A stretch of 62,046 bases of DNA from Neotamlana sedimentorum (GCF_000943565.1 NZ_JTDW01000018.1:1-62046); one strand, 5' to 3'; counted from the stretch's first letter, positions 26,487-37,499 are shown. The notes: a model not told the origin generated them from the sequence alone. Program-made: numbers and translations.

Positions 26487-29267
26487 TTAATCTATAAAAT
26501 AGGGTCCGTTACCACCCGTTTCCCCTTTTGAGCCAAGGCTATTAAACTTCCAACTAAAACTAAGCATAAAATATTGCCTCAATACGGTACTTTGGGCATC
26601 TTCAATATAATCTTGTGTTGCCGTTCGGACAGCATTGGTATTTTGATTAAGCAAATCGTACACTTTTAAACTTATTAAACCTTTATCTTTTAATATAGAA
26701 TAACTCACTGTAGAATTAAAAAACCAAGCACTTTTTTGAAATTCATCGGACACATTAGGGTTGTACGTATAAGTAACATCATTACGCCATTCAAGGCCTT
26801 TTGGAAGAAAAAAACCAGTTCGTAGCAATAAATTATGGGATGTAAATTTAACATCTTCAAAATCATCTAGGTCGTATTTCGTATTTGTTATACCAATTCT
26901 ATATCGTGGTTTAAACTCAAATACATCTTTAATAACAAAATCGATTCCCAAATTTGGTGTTAACGTTAAACTGTTACTTGCATATTTTACGTCGTTATTA
27001 AAATTTATATTTTTTCTTAAGTTAGACCATGCTCCTAATTTAAATCGAACAGAACGTATGGAGTCTAGCTTTACGCTTTTGCTATAATCTAAACCAAAAT
27101 ACCCGTTGTTGTTACCATTAACGTTTTCGTAAGTCGTGGTTCTGGTAAGTGTTTCAGAATCTATAGTAGATTTAGAGACCACAGCATTGTTAAATGAAGT
27201 TACACTAGCATACAAATAAAACCCCGTACGTTCTTGCCAATTATAAGCATTGAAATTTATGTAAAATCTATTTTCGTTAGTAGGTTTTAAATTTGGGTTA
27301 CCCATTATGATATTTAACGGATTCGAAATATCGGTAAACGCCTGTAAAAAACGTATCGCGGGCGGCCTATTAGTTAAACGATAACTGGAGTAAACTGAAG
27401 CTTTTTCGCTAAATTTATAATTAAAACTTGTATTTAACTCTAAGGCTTTAAACTCGCGTTCAACATTAAATTGCGGTCTTAATTCGTCGAAATTTTTCAG
27501 TGTTCTAAAAACATAATTCACACCCATTCGGGTAGATAATTTATCGGCTCTATAACTTAATTCCGCACCTGGTGCACTTTTTATATCGGTATATTTAAAA
27601 TTGGTACTTTGGTCTTCGTTAAAGCTTGTATAACCGTTGGTTTCATCATCAAAATCGAAAGTGCTTTTTAGGTTTTCATCCTTATTATATTGGTATTCGT
27701 AATCGAAATTTACAAATAGCTTTTTGGCTATTATAGGCCAACGGTAACGTACTTTACTCGAAAAATCGTTAGACTTATTATTATTGTTTGCCAATTGTTT
27801 TCTTTCAATAGTTTCTGGATTACTTCCAATTACTTCAGATAAGGAATTAATATAATCGTCTCCTTCAGTTTTAGATATTTTATTATTGAAATTAAATCGT
27901 AAAAAGGCTCCTTTACTTCCAAACTTTTTGGTTGCACTTATGGCATTAGAGAAGCTATTAAGATTGTTTTCTACAAAAGACCCCACATTAGATTGGTTTG
28001 TTAGATTTAAATTTTCGTCTAACGTTTTATCATTACTTGTATATTCGGTTTTAGTTTTTGTAAATGCAAAAGACGGTTTTATATTAATCATAAAAGTGCT
28101 ATCAATTTTAACCTCCAAATCGGTGTTAAAGGAATGGCTATCGGTTTCGTTTAACGAACTAGAATTGGAATTAACATAATAGCGCGAATCGGCTAAAATA
28201 ACTTCACGTTCTGTTTTTCTATCGTTTTCTGAGCTACTTCCTGAATAAAAATAATCGGACGACAACTCGGTGTTTTTCCCAAAGGAATCGGCATAATTTG
28301 CACCACCTAACCTTGAGGTTGTTAAGCCTTCGCCGCCGCCAAACTGCCTGCCGTTTATACTAAAACTTCCGTTGCTATTAAACCATGAATTGCCACCGCC
28401 AAACATTTTTTCGATTTCGCCAAAACTAAATCCCGGAGAGTTTATATTATTGCCACCAACTAAAACACTTAATCGTTGGTCGTTATCAAAATGGTTAAAC
28501 ATGCCAGCAAACTCATAGCGTTTATCGGTACCACCGCCTGCCGAAACTCGACCGAAAACGCCTTTATTATTTTCTTCTTTTATGGTTAAATTAATGGTTT
28601 TATTCTCGGAATCGCCTTCCTCTCCTGTAAAAGCTTCACTTTTTGTTTTTGTATCTACAACTTGAATTTTTTCAATGATATCTTTAGTTAAATTTTTAGT
28701 GGTAATGGAAGGATCGCTACCAAAAAAGGGCTTACCATTAACAAGAATTTCATTAACTTCTTTGCCATTCACTTTTATTTTTCCTTCGTCATCTATTTCT
28801 ACACCAGGCAATTGCTTTAATAAATCTTCAACGGTAGCATCTTTTTTTGTTTTAAAGGAACTTACATTAAACTCCAACGTGTCTTTTTTTATAGTAACGG
28901 GCGCCGATGTTTTTATAAGCACCTCATCTAAAGCATTCGAGCTAACAGCTAAATTAATTGTACCTAAATCTATTTCAGACTTATTAATAAGGATTTCTTT
29001 TTTATAAGTTTGATAACCGACATAAGACACAAACAAGTTTAACGATTTTTGATAGGTTTCGTCTTTTAAAATAAAGTGGCCACTATTATTGGAAATGGTA
29101 TAGGTTACCAAACTGCTGTCTTTAACAGTTTCTAAATGAACTGTTGCTGCTTCAAGAGGTATTTTTTCTTCCTCTGAAATTATTTTTCCTGAAATTTGAA
29201 AATGTTTAGATTGACTAAAAGATAAAAAGCAACAACAAAATGCTACTACAAATAATAATTTGTGCAT
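26487..29267 (-). CDS. Outer-membrane beta-barrel receptor-like protein
   Basis: This is a 926-residue exported protein. The signal peptide ends near LSFSQ, a carboxypeptidase-regulatory-like domain covers about 22-110, a plug region around TVEDLLKQLPGVEIDDEGKIKVNGKEVNEILVNGKPFFG follows, then a barrel of about 650 residues. It belongs to the same broad class as the proteins at 436 and 33883 but is larger, with a Gly/Asn-rich stretch (GGGNSWFNSNGSFSINGRQFGGG). It lacks the C-terminal aromatic residue and ends NGPYFID. The substrate is unknown. Confidence 0.85.
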   Translation of the reverse strand: MHKLLFVVAFCCCFLSFSQSKHFQISGKIISEEEKIPLEAATVHLETVKDSSLVTYTISNNSGHFILKDETYQKSLNLFVSYVGYQTYKKEILINKSEIDLGTINLAVSSNALDEVLIKTSAPVTIKKDTLEFNVSSFKTKKDATVEDLLKQLPGVEIDDEGKIKVNGKEVNEILVNGKPFFGSDPSITTKNLTKDIIEKIQVVDTKTKSEAFTGEEGDSENKTINLTIKEENNKGVFGRVSAGGGTDKRYEFAGMFNHFDNDQRLSVLVGGNNINSPGFSFGEIEKMFGGGNSWFNSNGSFSINGRQFGGGEGLTTSRLGGANYADSFGKNTELSSDYFYSGSSSENDRKTEREVILADSRYYVNSNSSSLNETDSHSFNTDLEVKIDSTFMINIKPSFAFTKTKTEYTSNDKTLDENLNLTNQSNVGSFVENNLNSFSNAISATKKFGSKGAFLRFNFNNKISKTEGDDYINSLSEVIGSNPETIERKQLANNNNKSNDFSSKVRYRWPIIAKKLFVNFDYEYQYNKDENLKSTFDFDDETNGYTSFNEDQSTNFKYTDIKSAPGAELSYRADKLSTRMGVNYVFRTLKNFDELRPQFNVEREFKALELNTSFNYKFSEKASVYSSYRLTNRPPAIRFLQAFTDISNPLNIIMGNPNLKPTNENRFYINFNAYNWQERTGFYLYASVTSFNNAVVSKSTIDSETLTRTTTYENVNGNNNGYFGLDYSKSVKLDSIRSVRFKLGAWSNLRKNINFNNDVKYASNSLTLTPNLGIDFVIKDVFEFKPRYRIGITNTKYDLDDFEDVKFTSHNLLLRTGFFLPKGLEWRNDVTYTYNPNVSDEFQKSAWFFNSTVSYSILKDKGLISLKVYDLLNQNTNAVRTATQDYIEDAQSTVLRQYFMLSFSWKFNSLGSKGETGGNGPYFID

Positions 29268-29355
29268 AATTGTTTTTTGATTGATTGATTTAGAGTAGTA
29301 AGATACTCAAAACAAGCAATCTAAAATGTTGCCAAACTGTTAAAAAATAAGAATA

Positions 29356-30663
29356 TTACTTTTTACGCATATAAACCGAAATAGGCACGCCATTAAAATC
29401 GAAGTGTTCGCGTAACTTATTTTCTAAAAATCGTCTGTATGGATCTTTTACATATTGCGGTAAATTACAGAAAAATACAAATTGCGGCTGTGGTGTTGGC
29501 AACTGCATAATATACTTGATTTTAACAAATTTACCTTTAAATGCTGGTGGCGGATAATGCTCAATTATTGGCAGTAAAATTTCGTTTAATTTACTCGTTT
29601 TAATTTTTTTGCTTCGGTTTTTATAAACCTCAACAGCCGTTTCTATCGCTTTAAAAATACGTTGTTTAGTAAGTGCCGATATAAAAATGATTGGCACATC
29701 GGTAAAGGGTTCAATTTGTTTACGAATGGCTTTTTCGTAATCTTTAACCGACTTATGATCTTTTTCTACTAAATCCCATTTATTAACCAGAATAACAATA
29801 CCTTTTCGGTTACGCTCGGATAACCAAAAAATGTTTTGCACTTGTCCGTCGAAACCTCTGTTGGCATCTAAAACTACCAAACATACATCGGCATGTTCAA
29901 TAGCGCGAACACTGCGCATTACAGAGTAAAACTCTAAATCTTCTTTAACTTTAGCTTTACGGCGAATTCCGGCTGTATCTACTAAATTAAATTCAAATCC
30001 GAAACGGTTGTATTTCGTATCAATGGAGTCTCTAGTAGTTCCAGCAATATCTGTAACAATATATCGATCTTCACCAATTAAAGCGTTTATAAATGATGAT
30101 TTTCCAGCATTTGGGCGACCAACCACGGCAAATCGTGGGAGTTCGTTTTCGATAACTTCATCTTCTTTTTCAGGTAAAGCTTCAACTAAAGCATCTAATA
30201 AATCGCCTGTTCCACTTCCATTTATACTGGCAATGGTATAGTAATCGCCTAAACCTAAAGCATAAAACTCTACAGCGTCTTCGGCACGTTTTCCGTTATC
30301 TACCTTATTTACAACTAAAAACACAGGCTTTTTTACCTTTCGAAGTAAGTTTGCTACATCTTCGTCCATTCCGGTAACACCATCTTCAACATCGACCATA
30401 AAAATAATCGCATCGGCTTCATCGATGGCCAATTCTACTTGCTTATCAATTTCAGCTTCAAAAATATCGTCACTTCCAACAACATAACCACCTGTATCGA
30501 TTAACGAAAACTCTTTTCCATTCCAATCACTTTTCCCGTAATGTCTGTCACGCGTAACACCACTAACAGCATCAACAATAGCTTCACGACGCTGAATTAA
30601 ACGGTTAAAAAAGGTTGACTTCCCTACATTTGGTCTTCCTACAATGGCTACTATGTTACTCAT
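29356..30663 (-). CDS. der: Ribosome biogenesis GTPase Der
   Basis: This 435-residue protein has two tandem G domains, [14 protein letters not shown] (about 8-21) and [14 protein letters not shown], each with DTGG/DTAG and NKVD/NKWD motifs. The C-terminal KH-like domain ends in RKK. It is needed for assembly of the 50S subunit. A TATTTTTG promoter element lies about 65 bases upstream. Confidence 0.97.
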   Translation of the reverse strand: MSNIVAIVGRPNVGKSTFFNRLIQRREAIVDAVSGVTRDRHYGKSDWNGKEFSLIDTGGYVVGSDDIFEAEIDKQVELAIDEADAIIFMVDVEDGVTGMDEDVANLLRKVKKPVFLVVNKVDNGKRAEDAVEFYALGLGDYYTIASINGSGTGDLLDALVEALPEKEDEVIENELPRFAVVGRPNAGKSSFINALIGEDRYIVTDIAGTTRDSIDTKYNRFGFEFNLVDTAGIRRKAKVKEDLEFYSVMRSVRAIEHADVCLVVLDANRGFDGQVQNIFWLSERNRKGIVILVNKWDLVEKDHKSVKDYEKAIRKQIEPFTDVPIIFISALTKQRIFKAIETAVEVYKNRSKKIKTSKLNEILLPIIEHYPPPAFKGKFVKIKYIMQLPTPQPQFVFFCNLPQYVKDPYRRFLENKLREHFDFNGVPISVYMRKK

Positions 30664-30726
30664 ATCTTTGTTATATAAAACTGCTTAATACTGATTAAGT
30701 TACATTTCTTTATCCGAAATATTTTG

Positions 30727-30734
30727 CAAAAATA
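30727..30734 (-). promoter_or_regulatory. TAnnTTTG -7 element of der
   Basis: The minus strand reads TATTTTTG followed by CAAAAT. The distance to the der ATG gives a leader of roughly 55 bases. Confidence 0.6.
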
Positions 30735-30873
30735 GAAAAAGTTAACGACGCATCGCTTATTTTATTAATTAATGAAGACAATTATATTTACAGATGACTA
30801 ATTATACGCTATAATCCACTTCATTTGGAAAATATAAAACCGAATAAGTGTATTTTAAAGTGTAATTGACAAA

Positions 30874-31635
30874 TTATTGAGAACTACTTTTAAAACTTGA
30901 AGGACTTACACCCACATTTTGTTTAAAAAAACGAGAGAAGCTACTTAAAGAATCGAAACCTAGTTTAAAGGCCAACTCTTTTGTTGTGATATTGCTTTTT
31001 ACCAACATGCGTTTGGCTTCGGTAACCTTTCGTTGTTTTATAATTTGTACAGCGGTAAGATTTAATTTTTCTTTTAAAATTTGATTTAAACGTTTTACAC
31101 TTACTCCTATTTGGTTAGCATAAAACTCGGCATTGGTTTCTTGTAAAAAATGCGTTTCCATAAGTTCAAGAAAATCAAATACCCGATTCTGATTTAAATC
31201 TTGTTCTAAAAAATTGTTGTTTTGGTAACGTATTAAATGTAAAAGCAACACCTTCAACAAAGTTTTTAGCATAATGTATGATGCTGTGTCGCTATAAAAC
31301 TCCTGCTTCAAAAGAAAAACAACTTTATTTATTTGTTCAATTTTATCAGCTTCATTTATAATAAATTCTGGATATTTATTAAAAAGCGACATCACATCTA
31401 AAGCATATTCAATATCGTCTTCATCAATTAAATCACGCTCAAAATTTAACAAAAAACCTTTGTTAGCTTGAAATACTTCGGCTTTAAAAACTTCATTTAA
31501 TGGTTTAAAATGAATAATCAATTGGCGGTCTTCAAAATCAAAATAAATACCCATAGAGTTTCCTGAAAGTAAATCGTTATTACTTTCAAAATTTTCTGTT
31601 AACAGAATTTTATTTTCCCAACTAGGTAATGGCAT
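30874..31635 (-). CDS. AraC family transcriptional regulator
   Basis: This 253-residue protein has a C-terminal AraC domain of two helix-turn-helix units (about 150-250: AEFYANQIGVSVKRLNQILKEKLN and ELAFKLGFDSLSSFSRFFKQNVGVSPSSF). The N-terminal 140 residues form a cupin-like sensing region of unknown ligand. It lies 49 bases downstream of the MFS transporter gene on the same strand, so it may control that transporter. Confidence 0.9.
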   Translation of the reverse strand: MPLPSWENKILLTENFESNNDLLSGNSMGIYFDFEDRQLIIHFKPLNEVFKAEVFQANKGFLLNFERDLIDEDDIEYALDVMSLFNKYPEFIINEADKIEQINKVVFLLKQEFYSDTASYIMLKTLLKVLLLHLIRYQNNNFLEQDLNQNRVFDFLELMETHFLQETNAEFYANQIGVSVKRLNQILKEKLNLTAVQIIKQRKVTEAKRMLVKSNITTKELAFKLGFDSLSSFSRFFKQNVGVSPSSFKSSSQ

Positions 31636-31684
31636 TTACTTTTAAGGCTTTAAAACCTCAAAAGTAAAAAGAATTTAATCAAGT

Positions 31685-32825
31685 TTATTTTTTAGCAACA
31701 TTTCTAAACATAATAAACATGACACTTGCTATTATTAAAGCTAAACCAACGGCAACTGCATAAATGGCTTTATAATCGTGCGATACATATTCTATAAACG
31801 TAGATAAAAATTGCCCACCAAAAACACCCATTGAAAATAAACCTAAATTTTTGCCTTGTGTTTTCGCTGTGCTTGCCTCAACCATCATGTGGTTTAACAA
31901 TGGAATGGTAAAACCGAAGCCAACACCTATAAAAATAACGGTTAAAACTAAAAATGGAATACTAGCTGTGGTTGCTAACACCAAATAGCCTAACATAAAA
32001 AACGAAAATCCTAAAACTACTGTTTTACCATCGCCTAGAAGTTTAACCATTTGTGGCATTTGGCTTGCTGTTATAATTGCAATTAACGAAATTGAAGCCA
32101 TAAAATAACCTGTTACAGACTCTGTAAACTCAAAGGTTTGTGGTAAATATAGTGGCAAGGTTACAAAACCAACAAAAAACAACATCATGGCTAAAAGCGA
32201 TGCTATAAAAATTAGTTTAACTCTGTATTTATTATTTTTTGGTGTTTCAGTAGAGACTTTTTCTGTACTACTAGTTATTTCTGGCTGCGGTAAAGTCTTC
32301 ATTACAAACACCATACACAATAGCGCAATTAAGTAAATATAGAATGGAAATTGCCAGTTTATTTCTCCTAAAATTCCGCCAATGGCTAGAAAAACCACGC
32401 CGCCTAATTCTATGGCCATACCTTGCCATGCAATCATTTTCATTCTGGTTTCTCCTGTAAAACAATCGGCTATATAACCCGTTATCGAAACCTGAACTGC
32501 TACGGTTGCTCCACCTAACAATATTCTATCTAAAATTAAAATATAATCGTTGCTAATAAACGCACCTATTACACCTAAAATAGCGTAAGGCTCCAAACCT
32601 AGACTTAATAATTTTAAGCTGCCTAATTTGGGTAATAATACCAATTAAAGGCGCAAATAAAACCACACCTAACGATGGCAATGTAATTAACCAACTGGGT
32701 GAAAACCCTAAATTTCTATTTTCTACAATGCCCGATAATGCTGGCGCAATTACTGTGCCTACCATTATGGTTAAACTACTTACTAATAGTATTGTAAATA
32801 TGCCGAAGTTTGTTATCTTTTTCAT
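31685..32825 (-). pseudogene. MFS transporter interrupted by a frameshift
   Basis: The N-terminal part starts MKKITNFGIFTILLVSSLTIMVG and runs in one frame to FAPLIGIIT. The rest (KLGSLKLLSLGLEPYAILG through to FIMFRNVAKK) continues in the +1 frame. Removing one base from the GGG at 32630-32632 (CCC in the coding strand) restores GIITKLGSLKLL, exactly the expected loop between helices 2 and 3 of a major facilitator. Joined, the protein would have about 380 residues and some 12 helices. The remaining coding sequence shows no other damage, so the shift is recent or a sequencing error. Substrate unknown; two AraC regulators flank it. Confidence 0.85.
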
Positions 32826-32843
32826 ACTGCAAAATTGCAGTAT
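32824..32843. promoter_or_regulatory. Palindromic site at the MFS start codon
   Basis: ATACTGCAAAATTGCAGTAT has 9-base inverted arms around AA and covers the MFS initiation codon. It lies between divergent transporter and AraC genes, so it could be a regulator-binding site or a 5'-end RNA hairpin. Confidence 0.45.
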
Positions 32844-32987
32844 TAAATACAGAAGCACTTTTCAAATTTTCTAAAATGCTTGACTAAAATGGAAATGCAC
32901 GTTTTACATTAATAAAAAATTAAGAATTAATTTAAAACCGCATCGCTATATTTACCATTTCGATTTTAAATTCAATGCCTGTTAATT

Positions 32988-33806
32988 ATGTCTGCACCAG
33001 AAAACATTGTAATAAAAAATAAAATTTCATCGCACGAATTTTTAAAAGTTGAACCCTTCGATGTTTCTAAACGCTATACCAAACCACATAAACACAATAA
33101 ATATTTAGAACTGGTATTTTTTACCCAAGGAAGCGGGCAACACTATCTGGATTTAAAGGCTTTTGAAATTAAACCACCTGTTACATTTTTAATACATAAA
33201 GACCAAGTTCACCATTGGAATATTAACACCATTCCAGAAGGTTATGTGATTATTATAAAACAATCGTTTTTAGAGCATATTTTAGACACCTCGATTCAAG
33301 TTGATCTTAATAAATTAAAAGATTTAGAAAAAATAGACATTTCGAATAACGACAATGTTTTACCCTTGCTATTTAAGGCTTTATGTTTAGAAATGAAACA
33401 AAATAAAGCTAATACCGAAGTTATTGAAAGCACCCTAAAAGCCATTCTTGCCAAATTAATTTATTATGCAAACCATAAAACTTTCACAAATAATCAAGGG
33501 CTTGAACAACAATTTTTGCAGCTACTAACAGCAACCTTAAAAAATAGTGTAAACTATTATGCCAAAAAGCTTAATACATCGCCCCAAAATTTAAATGCCG
33601 TTTGTAAAAAAGCCTTCGAAAAATCGGCTTCCGATATTATTGCAGAATTTATAACAAAAGAAATTAAACGTCAGTTAGTATATACATCGAAAAATGTAAG
33701 CGACATTGCTTTCGATTTAGGTTTTAACGACACCTCTAACTTTACAAAATTTTTTAAAAGGCATACCAATTTAACACCATTACAGTTTAAAAAAGAGTCA
33801 TTTTAA
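32988..33806 (+). CDS. AraC family transcriptional regulator
   Basis: This 272-residue protein has an N-terminal cupin domain (about 15-100: YTKPHKHNKYLELVFFTQGSG, LIHKDQVHHW), and a C-terminal AraC domain ending ISDIAFDLGF-type NVSDIAFDLGFNDTSNFTKFFKRHTNLTP. The His residues in the cupin (HKHNK, HKDQVHHW) could bind metal or define the ligand pocket. It is divergent from the MFS transporter and 76 bases upstream of an outer-membrane receptor; either may be its target. Confidence 0.9.
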   Translation: MSAPENIVIKNKISSHEFLKVEPFDVSKRYTKPHKHNKYLELVFFTQGSGQHYLDLKAFEIKPPVTFLIHKDQVHHWNINTIPEGYVIIIKQSFLEHILDTSIQVDLNKLKDLEKIDISNNDNVLPLLFKALCLEMKQNKANTEVIESTLKAILAKLIYYANHKTFTNNQGLEQQFLQLLTATLKNSVNYYAKKLNTSPQNLNAVCKKAFEKSASDIIAEFITKEIKRQLVYTSKNVSDIAFDLGFNDTSNFTKFFKRHTNLTPLQFKKESF

Positions 33807-33882
33807 TTTTTACCATTTATTTTTCAAATACACCAAAAAAAGAGAAAGAAGTCCTGTAAATTGCGCCCTCAAACTAAAACAT

Positions 33883-36342
33883 ATGAAAACCAAACAAAAC
33901 ATCTTACTCTTACTTCTAACCCTTTTAACCTGTACCGTTTCTTTTTCCCAAATTACAGGCAAAATTGTAGATGAAACCGAAGCACCACTAGAATACGCCA
34001 CTGTTGCCCTTTACAATCAAAACAACCAAGAATTAATAACTGGTGTTATTACCGATTTAAATGGTGTTTTTAAAATTGAAAACATAAAAAAAGGCAGCTA
34101 TTACCTGGAAGCTTCATTTATTGGTTACCAAGTAAAAACTATTGAAATTTCAAATGCAATAAAAAACTTAGGTACTATAAAACTAAGCTTAGGAAACAAC
34201 CTAAACGAAGTTGTAGTGGAAGCCGAACGTGCCGTAGTTGTTAATAAAATAGACCGACAAGTTTTTGATGCCCAAAAGTTTAAAAACGCTCAAGGCGGAA
34301 GTGGAATCGATATTATTAAAAACTTACCATCGGTTAGCATAGATGGACAAGGTGATATTAGCGTACGCGGAAGCTCTGGGTTTGTGGTTTTACTAAACGG
34401 TAAACCCGTTCAAGGGAATGCCAGTTCGTTAATTGCTCAATTACCTGCAAATGCCATAGAACGTGTTGAAGTGATTACAGCACCATCGGCAAAATACGAT
34501 CCTGAGGGTAAAGCAGGTATTTTAAATATAATTACTAAAAAAGGCGCTACAAATGGCGCTTATGGACAAATAAACCTTAAAGGTGGTTTTCCTTCTATTG
34601 AAACCTACGATAACGACAAATACCACCAACGTTACGGGCTAGACGCTACTTATAATATTCAAAATGAAAAATGGAATATTTCCTTAGGCGCTAGTTACCA
34701 ACGTAACGACCTTGGCGGAAGACGCGAAGGTGATGTTTTTACCATCATTGATAATATTAAAACACAATTTCCATCGACTGGCGAACGTAGTTTTGATGAA
34801 GAAAATTATAGCGGACGTTTTACTGTCGATTTTACTCCAGACAGCACAAACGTATTTTCATTAGGCTTTTTCGCTGGTAAACGCAACAAAGCACGTTTGG
34901 CAGATATTGTATATTTTGATAATCATGCTATTGATTTAGATGATGAAACTAACCGACTTTACACCTTCCAATACTTTAATCACAACCTTCGAGAACGTAA
35001 CAGCGATTTTGCTTTAGGAAGTTTCGATTACACACATAAATTCAAAAACAGTGCCCAATTATCTACTTCATTTTTATATGAATACACCCTTTTGGGCGGA
35101 CCAACTGTAAATCAGAATTTAGGGTTTCCAGATAACTCAATTCTATATCAAGATGAATACAACACCAACGACAACCCGCTTAATGGTATTCGTTTTCAAC
35201 TGGATTACAGCTTTAAACCTTTTAAATTAGGCATTTTAGAAACAGGTTATCAATACCGAAATTTAGACCATACTGGCGATTTTGTTTACGAAAGAAGAAC
35301 CGATTTTAATGACGATTTTGCATTGGTTCCAGAGTTTTCGAGCGAAGTAAATTTACAACGTTCTATACATTCGGTTTATTCTCAATTTACTGGGCAGCAA
35401 AACAAATGGAGTTATAGCGCAGGTGCTCGTGTTGAAGTTATGGACAGAACTTTGGAACTAAAAGACAAAGCAGGAACCATTGATGAAACCTATAACTACG
35501 ATTTTACAAAACTATATCCTTCGGCATCATTGCAATACGAAATTAACGATAAAACCAATATAAAAGCGGCTTACAGCAAGCGTGTAGAACGTACAACAAC
35601 CTTTAAAATGAATCCGTTCCCTGAACGCGAACACTCTGAAACTTTAGAACAAGGCGATCCAGAGCTTAAACCTGAATTTATAGATTTAGTAGAACTTGGC
35701 ATTACTAAAAAAATAATAGGTGGCCATTCTATTTTCGCTACAGGTTATTATCGCTCGGTTAAAAACTTGGTAAATCGTGTAAATACGGTTTATAACGACA
35801 CCATTTTAAATAGAATTTACTCCAACGTTGGTAATGCAAAAGCCGTAGGCCTTGAAATTGGTACAGAACTAAAACCCACAAAAAACTTTAACGCTTTTAT
35901 AGGCGCAAACGTTTATAATTACAACATTGATGGTGAGTTTGATGCCATGCCAGTAGATAGTGATGCCACCATGTATTCTGTAAACTTAAACACAACTTAC
36001 AAATTCTGGGAGAATGCTTCGTTGCAATTTACTTTTAATTATTTATCTGAAAGAATAACAGCTCAAGGTGAAGATTCGCGTTATTACTCACCTAACTTAA
36101 CATTTCAAAAATCGTTTTTAAACGATAGATTAACCGCCACTTTACAATGGCAAAATATAGATATGGGCTTGCTCGACACAAACGAACAACGTATAACCAC
36201 CTACAGAACAGGCGAATTTTACACCACCACAAATTACATTTACGAAGTAGATATGGTTTTACTAAACCTCTCGTACACCTTTAAAAATGGTAAAAACAAA
36301 TCGAAATTTATAGATAGTGAATTTGGTAAACGCGAGTTTTAA
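33883..36342 (+). CDS. TonB-dependent-receptor-like outer-membrane beta-barrel protein
   Basis: This is an 819-residue exported protein. The signal peptide ends VSFSQ, the carboxypeptidase-regulatory-like domain covers about 24-105 (ITGKIVDETEAPLEYATVALYN), and the plug region includes GSGIDIIKNLPSVSIDGQGDISVRG and VLLNGKPVQG. A barrel follows that ends KSKFIDSEFGKREF. It is closely similar in layout to the protein encoded at 436-2808. Its position next to two AraC regulators and a transporter suggests uptake of a specific compound. Confidence 0.87.
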   Translation: MKTKQNILLLLLTLLTCTVSFSQITGKIVDETEAPLEYATVALYNQNNQELITGVITDLNGVFKIENIKKGSYYLEASFIGYQVKTIEISNAIKNLGTIKLSLGNNLNEVVVEAERAVVVNKIDRQVFDAQKFKNAQGGSGIDIIKNLPSVSIDGQGDISVRGSSGFVVLLNGKPVQGNASSLIAQLPANAIERVEVITAPSAKYDPEGKAGILNIITKKGATNGAYGQINLKGGFPSIETYDNDKYHQRYGLDATYNIQNEKWNISLGASYQRNDLGGRREGDVFTIIDNIKTQFPSTGERSFDEENYSGRFTVDFTPDSTNVFSLGFFAGKRNKARLADIVYFDNHAIDLDDETNRLYTFQYFNHNLRERNSDFALGSFDYTHKFKNSAQLSTSFLYEYTLLGGPTVNQNLGFPDNSILYQDEYNTNDNPLNGIRFQLDYSFKPFKLGILETGYQYRNLDHTGDFVYERRTDFNDDFALVPEFSSEVNLQRSIHSVYSQFTGQQNKWSYSAGARVEVMDRTLELKDKAGTIDETYNYDFTKLYPSASLQYEINDKTNIKAAYSKRVERTTTFKMNPFPEREHSETLEQGDPELKPEFIDLVELGITKKIIGGHSIFATGYYRSVKNLVNRVNTVYNDTILNRIYSNVGNAKAVGLEIGTELKPTKNFNAFIGANVYNYNIDGEFDAMPVDSDATMYSVNLNTTYKFWENASLQFTFNYLSERITAQGEDSRYYSPNLTFQKSFLNDRLTATLQWQNIDMGLLDTNEQRITTYRTGEFYTTTNYIYEVDMVLLNLSYTFKNGKNKSKFIDSEFGKREF

Positions 36343-36356
36343 ATTCAATTGACATT

Positions 36357-36410
36357 AAAAAAAGCTGTCTTAGCAAGTGCCGATTAAACACTTACAATAC
36401 AGCTTTTTTT
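36357..36410. terminator. Bidirectional terminator between convergent genes
   Basis: AAAAAAGCTGT pairs with ACAGCTTTTTT, with a nested AAGTG/CACTT pair in the loop. Confidence 0.78.
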
Positions 36411-36413
36411 ATT

Positions 36414-37499
36414 TTAATTAATATCAAACCTAACACCTAATGAGATGTTGTTTTGGCTAACAACTTGATCGTTAAATATTGGAGACAAATCGTATTTAAC
36501 GTAAATCGACAAATCATCTAAACCTATATAACCACTTAAGCCGTAAACCAATTTTGTTGTATTAAAATTACCTTTTTGTTTCTCTTTTTTATTATCACCA
36601 TCAAGGTCGTACTTAAGTTTTTGTCGAGCTCCGATATTAAATCCGCCATAACCACCAATTCCAAATTTTAATTTATTGGTAGTAGAATATCTAAAATAAT
36701 CGTCTTTTTCTATTTTTTTCGAAGGTCCAAATTCAAAATGTATTGGAGCAACAAAATTATAAACCGTTAGTTTAGATTTATCCAGTTCATGCGGAAATTC
36801 CACCAGCACAATGTTATCATTTTGATTTACAAAATATTGATTTCTTTCAGGTTTTAAGCCATTCATTTGCACAGAAAGCCCATATTTTAACCTTAAAAAA
36901 TTAGTATTTTTAAACACGCGAGTTTTCCACGCCCAACCAATTTCGAAAAAACGCGACCCAGCAATTTTATAAGGTGAATCGTTTAAACTTTCACCTTCAA
37001 TTAAAGCATTGTTTAGTCCAAAGGCCACAACTAAATCGTTCGATGTCCGTTTATCGTAAACCTTGGGTTTATCGTTACTTGGCTTTCCTACATAAACCAA
37101 ATCGTCGCTAGTATTCTCATCGGTGCCAATTCTAAGAATATTAATTTCATCGTCATGTATTTTAACGCCATAATCGTTGTCGTTTCTTGCCAATAAATCT
37201 ATTTTATTATCAAGAATAGCTATTCTGCTTTCAATATTTAAAGCATGCTTTTTCGCGGCTTCTTTTTTTAAGGTTTCGGCCTCTGTGTTGGTAATTTCTC
37301 CTTTTTCTAGTTTAGTATTTATAGCTTCAACTTTAGCTTTTAAAAGCGCACGTTCTTGTTCTTGAACTTGATTTTTCTCTAGTTTTAAAGCCTCAATTTT
37401 AATGTGATTTGGAGACACTTGAGTACTGTCTTGCGCATAAATTAACTGCGCACTTAACCACAGCGCCAAAAGCGCTAAACATTTTGTAATAGTTTGCAT
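36414..37499 (-). CDS. Exported coiled-coil/beta-barrel protein
   Basis: This 361-residue protein has a signal peptide ending LIYAQ. Residues about 30-110 form a charged coiled coil (KLEKNQVQEQERALLKAKVEAINTKL). The rest looks like an outer-membrane barrel (RFFEIGWAWKTRVF, KLKFGIGGYGGFNIGARQKL, ISLGVRFDIN). It is the third gene of a sigma/membrane-partner unit, so it is probably a target or sensor within that envelope system. Not a family I can name. Confidence 0.68.
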   Translation of the reverse strand: MQTITKCLALLALWLSAQLIYAQDSTQVSPNHIKIEALKLEKNQVQEQERALLKAKVEAINTKLEKGEITNTEAETLKKEAAKKHALNIESRIAILDNKIDLLARNDNDYGVKIHDDEINILRIGTDENTSDDLVYVGKPSNDKPKVYDKRTSNDLVVAFGLNNALIEGESLNDSPYKIAGSRFFEIGWAWKTRVFKNTNFLRLKYGLSVQMNGLKPERNQYFVNQNDNIVLVEFPHELDKSKLTVYNFVAPIHFEFGPSKKIEKDDYFRYSTTNKLKFGIGGYGGFNIGARQKLKYDLDGDNKKEKQKGNFNTTKLVYGLSGYIGLDDLSIYVKYDLSPIFNDQVVSQNNISLGVRFDIN

